A DNA stretch of 64,000 bases from Lumbricus rubellus (GCA_945859605.1 OX243824.1:24993814-25057813); one strand, 5' to 3'; shown: positions 49,360-60,985, counted from the first letter of the stretch. A program made the numbers and translations. The notes: a model not told the origin generated them from the letters alone.

Positions 49360-52300
49360 ATGGAGAAACTTACGGAGAAAAAGCAAGCAAATATTAAAAA
49401 GATGTCTACTGATAGACTGATAAAACTGCTAATTGAAGCAGATCTAGACGCAGAAGAAGTCAAACAGATGTCGAGGGAAGAGTTGATGAGAACTTTAGCC
49501 GAGGTTTGGGCTAAGAAAGAAGAAGAAGAAGAAGGTGCTGTCGGAGGCGCTGCGGAGAAGCCAGTGGAGAAGCCTGAGGCACCGATGTCCATGGAGGCGT
49601 TGCTACAATTCATGATGATGAGTAGACAAGAGGAGAAAAAAAAAGAGGAGCAGCGTCGTCAAGAAAAGAAAGAACGTAAACAAGAGGAGAAAGAAAAAGC
49701 AGAACAAGCAGAGAAGATTAGACTGGAAAAAGAAGAGCAACGTAGGCAAGAGGAGAAAGAGAAAGAGGAACAGCGCCGACAAGAGGAAAAGGAAAGAGCA
49801 GAAAGAGCAGACAGGCTGCGACAACAAAAGATAGACATGCAGAAGCAGCAGTTCCAGATACAACTAGAACAAATGAGACTAGATCGTGACGAATCAGAAC
49901 GGAGACGGACTGAGTTAATGATAGAGTACGAAAAAGCAAGAAAAAGCGACGAAGAAATACGAAAACAGCAGATTGAGGACAAAAAGGCTCGCGAGGAAGA
50001 AAAAGAAAAGATGCGTTTACAGGAACTGGAGAGAGCAGAAGAAATTCGTCAGGAAGAATTTCAAGCCGAAAAAGACAATTTGGAAAAAATAGAAAAAGAA
50101 AGAGAAGAGCAGATGCAGTTAGAACAAAAGAAACTTGCTATCAAGGAGGCTCAACTTAAAGAAATGGCTATTGAAAAGGAAGAACGCAGAAAACAGTTAG
50201 AACTGTTACAGAAGAAGATAGAACAGGAAGAACTGCGGAGAATCGAAGATCAAGATCGACTGAAGAAACGAGACGATGATGATCGTAAGAGTCGAGAAGT
50301 GTCAGAACAGAATAGGCTCAGAGAAAGTGAGACAATGGTGTCCAAGATTAAGAAGATAGGTGACGCAATGAAGCACGTGTTACCGAAGATGCCGTATGAT
50401 ATGATGGAAGTGCCATTATATTTTGAGACAGTGGAAAATGCATTCAATAGTTTCGCGGTGGAAAAACAATATTGGGTGAAATTGTTATTGCCACTTATGA
50501 CTTCGAAAGCGCGAACTGTATTGAACCGTGTATCTTTTGATGACTTAGACAAGTACGATGTCGTCAAAGAGCATTTATTGAAAGAATTCAAGCTAACTGC
50601 TCGAGAGTACAGATCCAGATTTGCAGAGGCCAAAAAGACAGTCGAAGAAACGTATACGATGTTTACGGCAAGGTTAAAGAATCTGTTGAATTATTATGTC
50701 AGAAGTAGACGAGTGGGCAAAGACTACGAGAAGCTGTTTGATTTGTTAGTGGCGGATAAGCTGATAGAATGTTTACCACCAGGTTCACTACAGTTTGTCT
50801 TAGCGAAAGAGGGTACAGAATGTTTAGAAGCTAGTAACGTGGCAGACCTTGCAGACATACATGTGAACAATCGAATTGGTGTAATGTTTCAAGAAAAACC
50901 GAAATATGATGCATGGGTCAATAATCCAAAGCAGACCAAGTGGAACAGCACTGCCAAAGAAACTGGAGGCCAAGCCAAAGGTAGTGATGTCAAAAAAGAT
51001 AATTTCTCTGGAAAGCAGTGGTGGCAAGATAAAAAGCAGTCAACGTGGGACAGAAAAGCCTACAATCAAGCTCCACCATTGGGAAACCCAAAAGAAGGCA
51101 ATGCATCGTACAATCCGTACAACAAGTGGGAGAACAATGAGCAAAGAGGTTTTGTCAAAAAACGTTGCCACAACTGTCAGTCCGACAAACACCTAATAAA
51201 ACACTGCCAAGCACCAAGAGCGGCAAATCTGAGAAAGAGCTTTAGTAGGAGTGCAGAGAATTTGAGAGTAAACCAGATCCAAGTGATAAATGCACCTCCT
51301 GGTTGGGAAGAACAATACAACCGAGAAACGGAAGTGAAGTCGGTGATGAAATGTACACCACGGTTTATAATACAAAGTAAAGATGATTTTTCACTTATAA
51401 AGAAGATAGCATTGCAGCATGTGACGGTAGAAATACGTGGAAATGATGGTCAGCCTATGCGAGTCAAAGCATTGAGTGACTCTGGAACCGAGATACCAGT
51501 AATCAACGAGGAACTACTGAAAGGAACGACAGTAGAAGAAATCGCCAGAGTTCATTTGCAATGTGTAGCTGGAGAGCCGATTCCAGCTAAGTTGGTGAAA
51601 ATCGAAGTGCGGATGAGCGGTCGTAACGAAGAAACAGCTACAGAGGACAGGACAATAAACATCGCGCCATATTTAACTTTAGTGTGTGCCAGCATTCCAG
51701 CGGATCTGTGCAAAGAAAATAAAGAAAAGTTCCTGCTACATCCAGAGATAATTGCAGAACTGAAAGAGATTCCACCAGTCAGTGTATTGCAAGGAGAACT
51801 ACAAGCGAACGTGACTACCAGAGCGCAGAGTCGGAGAACAGAAGTCGAAGACGAAGAAGAGGAACAGTTAAATGAAAGGTTGCTAGACGATGACACTGAA
51901 AGCGAAGATGAACACAGTATTCAAGAAGAAGAAGGAATAACATCTGAGAACAATGAAAATGAAGAAGAGATGGCTGCATGTGACCGAAATGATAGTGAAG
52001 ATTGTGGAAGTGATGTGGAAATGGATACGAGCATGAGAGAATTGTTTATGGAGAATACGAATGATGAAAGACAGCTGGAAGATGCGAAGAAATTCGAGGA
52101 GCAACAGAGAAATGACGAGTCACTGAAGTCGTGGTGGAGGATCGCTGAAGACAAAGGGTCAGAGTTTAGCGTGGTGAATGGATTGATGTATAAGAAACAT
52201 CAAATGCTGGATCAGTTGGTGTACCAGTTGGTGTTGCCGAAAGAAAGACGAATTCAAGTGATGGAACTAGCACACGAATCAGTATTTGGTGGACACTTGG

Positions 52301-53064
52301 GGGAGGAGAAGACACGAGAAAGAATCAAGATGTCCTTTGTCTGGCCAAAGATGCGGCGAGACGTGGTGAAATTTTGTAAGTCCTGTGAGAAGTGTCAGCT
52401 GAAGGCACGAAGTTTGGTGATGGATCGAGTGCCGATTACACCAATTCCAAGGGAAGATGTTCCATTCCGACGGATGACCATGGACGTGGTAGGCCCAATA
52501 GAACCGAAGTCAGCAGCAGGGCATAAGTATTGCTTGTGCATAGTGGATTCATGTACAAGATGGCCGACAATCTTTTTGCTGAAGTCATTGACTGCCCAGG
52601 CTGTATGCGAAGCTTTGATGAAGCTATTCATGGACGTAGGCGTGCCGTCAGTAATCACAAGCGACAGAGGCACAAATTTTACAGCCAGTCTTACAAGAGA
52701 ATTTTTGAAATTGATGGGATGCTGTCCTAGATTTGATTCGCCAGGGCATCCTGAGGCAGCAGGATTAGTGGAGAGATGGAACCAGACGTTCAAGAAGATG
52801 GTTCATCATGTCATTGTGGAAAATCCGAAACAGTGGCATAAGATCATTCCATTTACCGTGTGGGCATTGCGGGAAGTGCCTAATGCAACGACCGGGGTGG
52901 CACCGTACATGTTGGTGTACGGAAAGTTACCAAGAGGACCATTAACAATCCTAAAGGAAAGCTGGACAAAAGAAATAAATCTACCGCCAAACATTGGAGT
53001 ACAACCAGCAAAGTACCTGAAGAACTTAAGAGCAGACATGGGAAAAAGCCCTGATATTCGCTGA
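49360..53064 (+). CDS. Gag-protease-integrase polyprotein of GMR1-like Gypsy element
   Basis: A frame of 1234 residues. In order: a very long charged coiled coil (residues about 85-325, E/K/R/Q-rich), a capsid-like region, a zinc knuckle CHNCQSDKHLIKHC near 605, an aspartic protease with LSDSGTEIPVI near 705, an acidic spacer, an integrase zinc finger (HESVFGGH...CKSCEKCQ near 970-1015), and the integrase core with TMDVVGP, ITSDRGTNF and GLVERWNQ. It ends at a stop about ten codons after a G3A5 run at 53040-53047. The integrase C-terminus and RT continue in the +1 frame. Confidence 0.92.
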   Translation: MEKLTEKKQANIKKMSTDRLIKLLIEADLDAEEVKQMSREELMRTLAEVWAKKEEEEEGAVGGAAEKPVEKPEAPMSMEALLQFMMMSRQEEKKKEEQRRQEKKERKQEEKEKAEQAEKIRLEKEEQRRQEEKEKEEQRRQEEKERAERADRLRQQKIDMQKQQFQIQLEQMRLDRDESERRRTELMIEYEKARKSDEEIRKQQIEDKKAREEEKEKMRLQELERAEEIRQEEFQAEKDNLEKIEKEREEQMQLEQKKLAIKEAQLKEMAIEKEERRKQLELLQKKIEQEELRRIEDQDRLKKRDDDDRKSREVSEQNRLRESETMVSKIKKIGDAMKHVLPKMPYDMMEVPLYFETVENAFNSFAVEKQYWVKLLLPLMTSKARTVLNRVSFDDLDKYDVVKEHLLKEFKLTAREYRSRFAEAKKTVEETYTMFTARLKNLLNYYVRSRRVGKDYEKLFDLLVADKLIECLPPGSLQFVLAKEGTECLEASNVADLADIHVNNRIGVMFQEKPKYDAWVNNPKQTKWNSTAKETGGQAKGSDVKKDNFSGKQWWQDKKQSTWDRKAYNQAPPLGNPKEGNASYNPYNKWENNEQRGFVKKRCHNCQSDKHLIKHCQAPRAANLRKSFSRSAENLRVNQIQVINAPPGWEEQYNRETEVKSVMKCTPRFIIQSKDDFSLIKKIALQHVTVEIRGNDGQPMRVKALSDSGTEIPVINEELLKGTTVEEIARVHLQCVAGEPIPAKLVKIEVRMSGRNEETATEDRTINIAPYLTLVCASIPADLCKENKEKFLLHPEIIAELKEIPPVSVLQGELQANVTTRAQSRRTEVEDEEEEQLNERLLDDDTESEDEHSIQEEEGITSENNENEEEMAACDRNDSEDCGSDVEMDTSMRELFMENTNDERQLEDAKKFEEQQRNDESLKSWWRIAEDKGSEFSVVNGLMYKKHQMLDQLVYQLVLPKERRIQVMELAHESVFGGHLGEEKTRERIKMSFVWPKMRRDVVKFCKSCEKCQLKARSLVMDRVPITPIPREDVPFRRMTMDVVGPIEPKSAAGHKYCLCIVDSCTRWPTIFLLKSLTAQAVCEALMKLFMDVGVPSVITSDRGTNFTASLTREFLKLMGCCPRFDSPGHPEAAGLVERWNQTFKKMVHHVIVENPKQWHKIIPFTVWALREVPNATTGVAPYMLVYGKLPRGPLTILKESWTKEINLPPNIGVQPAKYLKNLRADMGKSPDIR

Positions 53065-54820
53065 GAATTGTGCAGAGGAAAAGCAAAAACAATATGCCAG
53101 TCAATACAACAAGAGGGCCAAAGATAAAGAATTCGAACCAGGAGAAAACGTCATCGTCCTGTATCCAACGTCAACCAATAAATTGATCTCACGATGGCAT
53201 GGTCCATGTACAGTGCTACAACGAAGATCCAGGTATTCGTATCTGGTGTATATGAATGAAAACGGCCGACGAATCGTCCATGCCAACAAAATGAGGAAGT
53301 TCATCGCAAGAACATTATCGTGTGGTCTCATCGTGGAAGAGGACGACGAATTCGGATCAGTGGTAGAGCTACCATTGAAAGAAGACCATGTAGAGACGAC
53401 ACAGAAGTCGCTGCAATTGGACTATGAACAAATCGGACATCTTACGTGCGAGCAACAGAAACAGCTACTGGACGTACTGAACCGTTATGCAGACAGATTT
53501 TCGGACAAACCTGGATTATGTACATTGGTAGAACACGAAGTGGTGCTGAGACCGGACTTTCGAGAGAAAGAGTTCATGGCTTATCGAATACCGCTGATAT
53601 ACCGCGCAGAAGTGGACAAACAAATACAAGAGATGCTGAAAGCAAACATCATTCAACCGTCGTCGAGCAGAATGGCAAGTCCTCTGGTCATCGTCAAGAA
53701 GAAGGACGGATCATTGAGACTCGCGTGCGACTACAGGTACGTGAATTCATATACTGAAAATTGTCGATATCCCATGCCGATCGTCAACGATGTGCTGAGC
53801 AAAGTCGGGAAATCCAAGTTCATTTCCGTTTTGGACTGTCGCAGTGCTTACTGGACTTGTCCTGTGAAGAAATCCGACCAATGGAAAACCGCATTTGTTA
53901 CCCATAATGGACTGTACGAATTTACACGTGTCCCTTTTGGCATGATTAACTCTGGACGGACTTTTGTAAAAGCGATTAACATGATTTTACAACCGATTAA
54001 TGCATTTACTGAACCCTATGTAGATGACATTGCAGTACATTCTGATGATTGGAACATTCATTTGAAACATTTAGAATTGTTTTTGAAACAAATAAGACTG
54101 CATAATGTAACCTTGAACTTGAAGAAATGTGTGTTTGGTAAGAGTGAGGTGAAATTCATCGGTCACCTCATAGGATCAGGGAAGAAGATGATGAATCCAG
54201 ATAGGATTGACAGTTTGATTAATTTAAAAAACCCTGAAACGAAGAAGCAAGTGAAGCAAGTGTTAGGATTTTTTGGTTTCTACAGACAATTTATTTGTAA
54301 TTTTGCTGAAATTGCTAAACCATTGACAGATTTAACTAGCAAGCAGACACCTGAGAACATTGTTTGGACTGAGGAACACCAGAAATCTTTTGATTCTCTT
54401 AAAGAAATTGTTTTATCAAATGTGATTTTATACATGTTCGAGGTTGGCAAACCATTTAATTTGTATTGTGATAGCAGTGACTTTGCTGTGGGAGCTGTGT
54501 TGTCACAGGTGGACAACGAAGGGATAGAACGTCCCGTTTCATTTATCAGTCAGAAGCTGACTGATACCCAGAGGAGATGGGCGACGATTGAGAAGGAAGC
54601 CTATGCAATCATATGGGCTTTAAACAAATTGAAGGAAATTATTATTGGATCTAAGATTAATGTGTTTACAGATCACAATCCTTTAGTTTATTTGACTGAA
54701 TCAATGTCGAAGTCTGCTAAGTTAGTCAGATGGTCTTTATCATTGCAAAATTTTGACATTCTGTTGAACTATAAGAAGGGAAAGCTGAATGTAGTAGCGG
54801 ACTGCTTATCGAGATTGTAG
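53042..54820 (+). CDS. Integrase C-terminus and RT-RNase H of the same Gypsy element
   Basis: The frame is open from at least 53042 and overlaps the end of the upstream frame. It has a GPY/F-like module (WHGPCTVLQRRSRYSYLV), then RT with LDCRSAYWTCPV and YVDDIAVHS, RNase H with LYCDSSDFAVGAVLSQ and FTDHNPLVYL, ending NVVADCLSRL. The +1 displacement relative to the first frame may be a one-base insertion in the G-run or a programmed shift. The integrase-RT order is the same as in the element at 1-2442. Confidence 0.92.
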   Translation, partial: EKALIFAENCAEEKQKQYASQYNKRAKDKEFEPGENVIVLYPTSTNKLISRWHGPCTVLQRRSRYSYLVYMNENGRRIVHANKMRKFIARTLSCGLIVEEDDEFGSVVELPLKEDHVETTQKSLQLDYEQIGHLTCEQQKQLLDVLNRYADRFSDKPGLCTLVEHEVVLRPDFREKEFMAYRIPLIYRAEVDKQIQEMLKANIIQPSSSRMASPLVIVKKKDGSLRLACDYRYVNSYTENCRYPMPIVNDVLSKVGKSKFISVLDCRSAYWTCPVKKSDQWKTAFVTHNGLYEFTRVPFGMINSGRTFVKAINMILQPINAFTEPYVDDIAVHSDDWNIHLKHLELFLKQIRLHNVTLNLKKCVFGKSEVKFIGHLIGSGKKMMNPDRIDSLINLKNPETKKQVKQVLGFFGFYRQFICNFAEIAKPLTDLTSKQTPENIVWTEEHQKSFDSLKEIVLSNVILYMFEVGKPFNLYCDSSDFAVGAVLSQVDNEGIERPVSFISQKLTDTQRRWATIEKEAYAIIWALNKLKEIIIGSKINVFTDHNPLVYLTESMSKSAKLVRWSLSLQNFDILLNYKKGKLNVVADCLSRL

Positions 54821-54915
54821 TATAAGATATTGTGTAATGCATTTAGTATAAGAATTGTTTGTATTATTTTAAGCATTGTGCGTTCGCTAATTTTTAAGAT
54901 TAATTAGCTCTCTTC

Positions 54916-54932
54916 AAAAGAAAGGAAGGAGG
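54916..54932 (+). promoter_or_regulatory. Polypurine tract of second Gypsy element
   Basis: AAAAGAAAGGAAGGAGG lies directly before the 3' LTR. It primes plus-strand DNA synthesis in LTR retrotransposons. Confidence 0.75.
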
Positions 54933-54935
54933 TAA

Positions 54936-55405
54936 TGTAAGCTAATTTAATCAGTGCACAGCGATTGTCGTACGACAGCGGACGGCGGAGACAGGCCAGC
55001 TGCAAATTGGCGCGCGGCGTCTGGACAGGTGATTGTCTGGACAGCGCGTGATGTCTAGACGAGCGTACGTTGAGTGTACAAGGAGGGAGTGAGAGTGAAG
55101 AAGGAGAGTTGTGTATTGAGAGCTGTTGAGATAGGCTGTAGTAGTTGTGGGAGAGTTGTTGAGTTGAGTTAGTAGTAGGCTGATGAAGTTAGTTGTTATG
55201 ATAACGCAAGTGTAGTCGTTGTTGTGTTGTTGCTGCTGTTATCATTTTACGTTGGATTTGATTTATAATATACTATTAACCTGTCGTCGTTGTCGTTGAG
55301 GTAAAACAGTGAAAGACTGTAGATTCTTTAGACGCTACCACGAACTGAAACGAAGAAGCTTCCGAAGAGACTGAAGGTCACACGAGAGTTGGTGGAGTGG
55401 TGACA
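54936..55405 (+). repeat. 3' LTR of second Gypsy element
   Basis: It begins TGTAAGC right after the polypurine tract and ends GTGACA, giving TG...CA ends over 470 bp. Its second half matches 48737-49012. Confidence 0.8.
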
Positions 55406-56439
55406 GCAATTTTGCTTTAGAAGTTTAGATTACAGCTTAAAATGCTGCCAGCTCAGTGTGGAAACTTGAAAATTTCTTATGTGAAGGGGCACATCCCTTC
55501 TTAAAGCCCCTGCCCTATCGGCATCTCGTGCTTCGGAGATTTTCCATCGGAAGCTCGCTTTTCTCCAGAAAGTTTGATTCCCACATAAGGGTCTAGATAA
55601 AACAAAGGCACGAAGCCAATGCCGACTAGGGGTCTGAGGGAGCTGGTCATTGGAGGAGGGGCTAGGTTAAACAATGGTTGTTAATTCTGCCACTCGCGGG
55701 CTATAGGGCCTAGGTCTACGACCCCTTGACTTATCTAAAGAAATGGGAAAAGGCATTTTTGAAGTCTTCAACCATGTTTTCCAGAAGTTGTCATGACTTA
55801 ATCGCTCATAAATAAGCTGGCAGACAAGAGCCTGAAACGTGCTCTAGCTGATGTCAAAGTAAAAAAATGCGTTGGTTTCTGGGGCTCCGCTCCAGACCCG
55901 TGGGGAGCTTTCGACGCTCCTCCAGACCCCTAGTCGGCATTGGCTTCGTGCCTTCGGCACTCGCTGCTTCGCACCTACGGCGCTTGCAATAACAATTCTG
56001 AGCAAACCCCCCCCCCAAGGAAAATGTTCTGGTTGAGCCTCTGGCTATGGCTCAGTCTCGATCATTGGCCTCAATTGTTCAGGACTTCTCTTTGGAATGC
56101 ACTTTCTCCTTCTGTTAACTGCAGGCCTACACTTCTGACGTTTACCCACTTCTGTCTGGCAGTCTTTCTTTTTCATCGTCTCTTCTCAAAATTTGCTTCA
56201 TCTCGCGTGGCCTTGCGCACATGGAGCGCATCTGAACAGTTCACACTACATCAAAATTCGCAAAAGCCAACGGGCGCTGTAGGCACTATTTTTAGGCCAA
56301 CCGCGTCTTCACTAAAATTCGGGTTCTGTTTTGAATCAAAGTATGATCTCAATTTGCAAGGCTTTAGAAAATTTATAACATTAGGCCTACATTCCGCAGC
56401 TTCAGCGGGTCAAAACTAGCTACAGGTAGCCTAATTTAA
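55406..56439. other. Non-coding region with inverted repeat
   Basis: GGCACGAAGCCAATGCCGAC (about 55607-55642) recurs inverted at 55920-55952. Short GCTTCGTGCC/CTTCGGCAC palindromes cluster near 55945-55975. It may be an unclassified MITE of about 350 bp. No gene is seen. Confidence 0.45.
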
Positions 56440-57083
56440 CCCTCGGAGGCTAACCTATAAAAAGTCACATATTGGATAACCTGGGGTATATTTTTCACCC
56501 CACATCATTTGAGGCCTATGATATAAAATTAGACCATGTTTGATCAACAACGGCACTAAATTCAACTTCAGCATGACATTGACAAACTATGAAGCCTAAC
56601 TAAGTTAAAATATCAGCACAATCATCGAGTCTGCGGTCATCTATAATAGGCCTACAGGAGTAACGCTTTGTTGCATGCTTTTCACATACAACGTTGCAAC
56701 ACGTAGGGTAGGTCTATGACATCATCGATTTCAACAGTATCTGACTCTGTGACATCATTACAATCCACAAACTCTACATTATCCTCATCACTGTCATCAT
56801 TTTCAACCCATTGATATCAATTCTGATATCAGTTTAGCGGTATTGGCTGCTGATAACCGTCGAAACTTCTTCAACACAATACAGTATTAATAACAATGGC
56901 CATTATATGACGTCAGTCACGTGACCATGCATTCAATTTAATTTTTTTAAAATGTTGAATTAAGCAAAAATCATCTCTGAACAGATACACAAAAGCGCAA
57001 AGCTTAATTTCCAAGCAGTAAAAAATTTCAGGGCAAATACTAACAGCGGGGTGAAAAAAACACCCCAGGTTAGCCTCCGAGGG
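56440..57083. mobile_element. piggyBac-type MITE with TTAA target duplication (second family)
   Basis: The 644-bp element has ends CCCTCGGAGGCTAACCT and its inverse. TTAA lies at 56436-56439 and 57084-57087. Subterminal GGGGT/ACCCC inverted segments occur at both ends, as in 5127-5575. It is non-coding. Confidence 0.9.
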
Positions 57084-57252
57084 TTAAATTGATGAAACAA
57101 ACACAAATGGTGTGACCGATCATCTGATTTAATGCAACTTGAAAGAAAACTCGTCTTTTAAGCGTGCCTGAAATTATACCAATCTTTGTCTTTTAAGAGC
57201 GTGCCTGAAAATTACACCAATTAGGTTAGCCTACACATCGAGAAATATCAAT

Positions 57253-57509
57253 TTAGGTTGCTCTTTTCGCAATCTGGCACAGAACACAATAGCTCCGTGA
57301 ACAATCTTGATCGTTGAAGTGGAATTCGTGTGTACTGCCCATTTCAACGCATTTTTCGTGGTTAAAATGTTCGCTGCAGTCCGGTTCTCCAGTATACCAG
57401 TCTGTGTACGTCATTTGAATCTGATAGGCATCATAGTAGGACCAAACAAATGGTTTATCGCAATCTCTGTCTTGTCTTTCTCCGCTGGTCCAAAATATCA
57501 TACCATAAT
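57253..57509 (-). CDS. Last exon of C-type lectin gene (copy C)
   Basis: The acceptor is TGTATTTCAG and the exon starts in phase 1, matching the previous exon. It encodes the second half of a C-type lectin domain: IFWTSGERQD, FVWSYYDAY, YTDWYTGEPD near the calcium/sugar site, EKCVEM, FNDQDCSRSYCVLCQ. The sugar-binding triplet is EPD (neither the usual EPN nor QPD), and the later WND is FND. The stop follows QIAKRAT. Cysteines fit the two conserved disulfides. Confidence 0.88.
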
Positions 57510-58149
57510 CTGAAATACAGTTGCGTGCGATCCCTGGAAAGTAAGAAGCTCATTGTAGACTTAGAAGAAATAATGTTACATTTTGCACAAAATTTTTGGA
57601 CCAATATGTTTGATGAACAACTCGCGAGTCAGATCTTGTGAAATCGAAGAAGAAGGTCCACAACAGGAAAACCATTTATTGATATTTTCCATCATCATTT
57701 TAATGCAACATAGATGCGGGTCCACAGGTTTGTAGTATAGTAGCATAGGCTACAAGACATTGTGTACAGGTCCACAAATCTCAATTCGCGCCAGCAGAGC
57801 TATCATGATCAGATCAGGGTCGAATCCAGGGGGGTCAAATCCAGGCATGGCCCCATGCGATATTTTCTAATTTTTCACCAGCTATTCTGGCGGGCAAAAT
57901 GGCCGTGCCCCCCATACTACAGGTTCGATGATGCAATTCGAAAGGCGACAGAGAATAAAGAGAGAAGAAATTCAGAGTAGGCCTATGACTAAAAAATTTC
58001 ATCAGCCTTTATGGCGTGCAAAGCGGAATCTTTTTCCCAGAGATTTGGACCGAAGGACTAAATAAAGTCACGAGATTTTTCGGCCAAAGACCAAGGAAAT
58101 TTTGTCCAGACCCGACCGCAAAAGTTTAGGTTTCCCCTTCGAAAATGTC
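57510..58149. other. Intron of the C-type lectin gene
   Basis: Intron sequence between the two CTLD exons. No other gene is seen here; TE fragments follow. Confidence 0.5.
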
Positions 58150-59650
58150 TAGAATAGATTCAATCATTCATTCATTATTAGAATTTATATAGCGCCTCTT
58201 CAAGAAACTACTCAGAGGCGCTCCCAGCCCAGCCACGACCAAAGAAAAAAGATTTAAGAGACTTGAGAAATAAAGATTGACTAGACAGGTGGAGGAAATG
58301 GAGGTTTGGGGGGAGGTCATTCCAGATTGACGGTCCCACAACCGAGAAGGCTCGGCGCTGTCTGGTAGCTAAGCGAGCTCGTGGAACAAGCAGTTGTCCC
58401 TTCGCAGCGGAGCGAAGGGCCCGACGCGCTTCAATGTCAGAGACAGGACGACAGAGAACGCGCAGATAAGATGGAGCACAACCAAGAATGCAGCGAGAAA
58501 CAAGGGCAGCAATGCGGTAATTGATGCGTTGGGCTATAATTGGCAGCCAATGCAGCACATCACGCATGTAAGCAGAGACAGGCAAAAATTTAGGAATTCG
58601 TCCGATGAGTCGGGCAGCAGAGCGTAGAACCCGATCTAACCGTCCCAGAACCCCAAGGGGAAGGCCAACAAGGATTGAGCAGCAATGGTCAATACGACTA
58701 GTTACAATGGCGTGAACAAGCACAACTAGCGCATCATGAGAGAGAGAGCGAGCATTCACTCGGAGTTGACGAAGCTGATAATAACAGCTTCGAGCAACAA
58801 GGTTAACATGCTGGGTGAGACTGAGTTCACAGTCAAGGGTGACACCCAGGTCACGGACCGTGGAAGAGAAAGTAACATCCGGGAACAGTTGAGCTAGCAG
58901 AGGCAGATCAATATTCTCAAGTTGCCGACGGCCGCCCAGCCAAATGAATTGCGTTTTACTGGGATTTAAGAGAAGCCGGTTTGACGCCATCCAAGAGGAA
59001 AGGACGTCAACAGTCAGGCACATCAGGCGCACAGTGTTAACTGAGTCAAATGGGCTAGAATGTATGTAAGCTTGAGTGTCATCAGCAAAGATTTGGTGAA
59101 GGAGCCCCTGGGATGACAGAGATCAGCCGTGTAGAGAAGATATAACAGAGGGCCAAGTACGGAGCCCTGAGGTACACCAAGGGGAGCCGGAACCCAGAGG
59201 GACCTAGAGGAACCAATAACCACACAGTTTGAACGGTCGGATAAGAAGGAACGCAGCTATTCTAGAGGCTGGCCAACTAGCCCAAAGGATGTAGAAAGAC
59301 GTTGTAAGAGGATGGAGTGGTCCACAGAATCGAGTGCAGAAGAAACATCGAAGAGAGCCAAGAGTGTAACCTGACCGCGGTCCATAGCAGAGTACAGGTC
59401 AGAAAGCAGTCTGAGCAAAAGGGTCTCTGTGGAGTGGTACCTCCGGAAGCCCGACTGCTGCGAAGGGATCAGCTCATTAACATCTAAATATGCAATCAAC
59501 TGATTAGCAACAATGCGCTCTAGAAGTTTAGAGAGAAAAGTTACATTTGCAATCGGACGATAGTTAGCTGGATCATTCACATCTAAACCATCACGCTTAA
59601 GAACAGGCAGAAGAATCGATCGTTTCTGTGAAGCTGGTAAACATGTCTCA
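58150..59650 (-). pseudogene. CR1/L2-like LINE, 5'-truncated, in the lectin intron
   Basis: The minus strand has NDPANYRPIANVTFLSKLLE, SGFRRYHSTETLLL, VPQGSVLGPLLYLLY, then FADDTQAY in another frame, a long C-terminal frame (59032-58208) with RDLGVTLD and RIDHCCSIL, and WNDLPPNL near the end. Lesions: an in-frame TAG near 59260 and a frameshift near 59103. The 3' tail has the hairpin GCGCCTCT...AGAGGCGC (58192-58222) and an ATTCATTC-type microsatellite end. It reads with the host gene. Confidence 0.87.
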
Positions 59651-60613
59651 CTGATAGATTACTTATCCGACTAATTGTTTAATTTAACGCTGCTAAAATA
59701 TTGTAATGCCATCGATGTCCATGACAACTTGCAACAATGCAGCTTACATTTAAGGAGAAAAGTTTAAGCTTAATCAGTCAAAATTCTATTTAAGCAGTAA
59801 ATAAATCCATCCATAAGATATTTTCAATTTATATTTAATCTTAAATTTTATCAACAATTCAACTCCTGCGTGTAGGCCTACGATATTCTTTTCAACCAAT
59901 CCCGCATCTATTCAGGTAAAAACTTCATGTAGGCTAGGCCTATCCTGCTTGCACCAAAGCAAAAAACGTACATGTAGTTTCATTAATCCGGCTTCTATTT
60001 ACGGAAAAAATTATTTCAATCAATCTAAACAATCAAAGATGATATCCAAGGCCGTATCTAGGCGTTGTTTTGGGTGTTTGAACACCGCCCGAAATGAAAA
60101 ATGTCAAAATAATATAATGCGTTTACTAGTAGGCTACATAATGTAGGCTAAGAATAACAGTGTGCAATGTATTGACAGCCCAGAATCTGCAGAAGATCGC
60201 GATTTTAGAAGAAAAAAGCATGAAATTAGATGGCTTTTCGGGCGAAAAATCCCTCGGCAGGTCATCAGAAGTTTCGACGTCTAAAAAAGATCGTCAGAAA
60301 ATTGGAGTCAAAGGTTGGTAAGCATCTCCCCGAAATTAAATTCTGGCTGCGGCCTTGGTGATAGCCAAGCCTGCTTGTCTCACCCCGCCGATCTGGTAGG
60401 CTATATGGTTAAAAACCGTGTACTCTTGTACGCCTTCTGTGCTTTTTAAGGTTCGTTAAAACATGTATTAGGCTAAACGTCGGCGGGCACACCAAAAAAG
60501 TTAAGACTTTTCACTACATAGCCTACAATAGTAGGCCTAATTATGGCCTATGTCAAATGGGTAATCTCACTGATTGGCTATTTTCGTGAGCGGCTCAGCA
60601 AAATACGACTCAC
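59651..60613. other. Intron of the C-type lectin gene, remaining part
   Basis: No gene is seen. Several TAGGCCTA palindromes. The 5' splice site GTGAGT lies at 60613-60608 on the minus strand. Confidence 0.5.
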
Positions 60614-60814
60614 CCGAATCATTAACCAATTGAAAGAGAAGAGTTCGAATGATGCTATTTTCTGCTTCATTCAATATCATGGCCGCCCTTGCACCGCTAG
60701 CAAGACCATCGCACAATCCGCGCCCCAAATTCCACGGAACTTTCATGTCAACGACGGCATAACAGTATGCCGAACCATCCACGTTAATGAATCCTCGCGG
60801 ACAAGGAGAGCCGG
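60614..60814 (-). CDS. First CTLD exon of C-type lectin gene (copy C)
   Basis: A 201-bp symmetric phase 1-1 exon with acceptor TTTGCGCACAG and donor GTGAGT. It encodes the first half of a C-type lectin domain: SPCPRGFINVDGSAYCY, VPWNLGRGLCDGL and AAMILNEAENSII, with the N-terminal cysteine pair of long-form CTLDs. It joins in phase to the exon at 57509-57253, and upstream to exon 2 at 62185-62114. Confidence 0.86.
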
Positions 60815-60877
60815 CTGTGCGCAAATTTAAATAATTTTGTCAAGTGCAGACACAACATGATCTATCAAACATAAACT

Positions 60878-60930
60878 ACTACTATTACTGCTGCTACTAC
60901 CACTACTACCACTACTACTACTACTACCAA

Positions 60931-60985
<55 letters not shown>

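Noticed and set aside
49326..53104. Several minus-strand frames opposite the Gypsy polyprotein
   Set aside because: They are shadows of the plus-strand coding sequence with biased composition and no domains.
60567..60824. Stand-alone 85-residue protein starting at 60824
   Set aside because: The lectin half-domain ends exactly at a GTGAGT donor and starts after an AG acceptor; the ATG lies in the intron.
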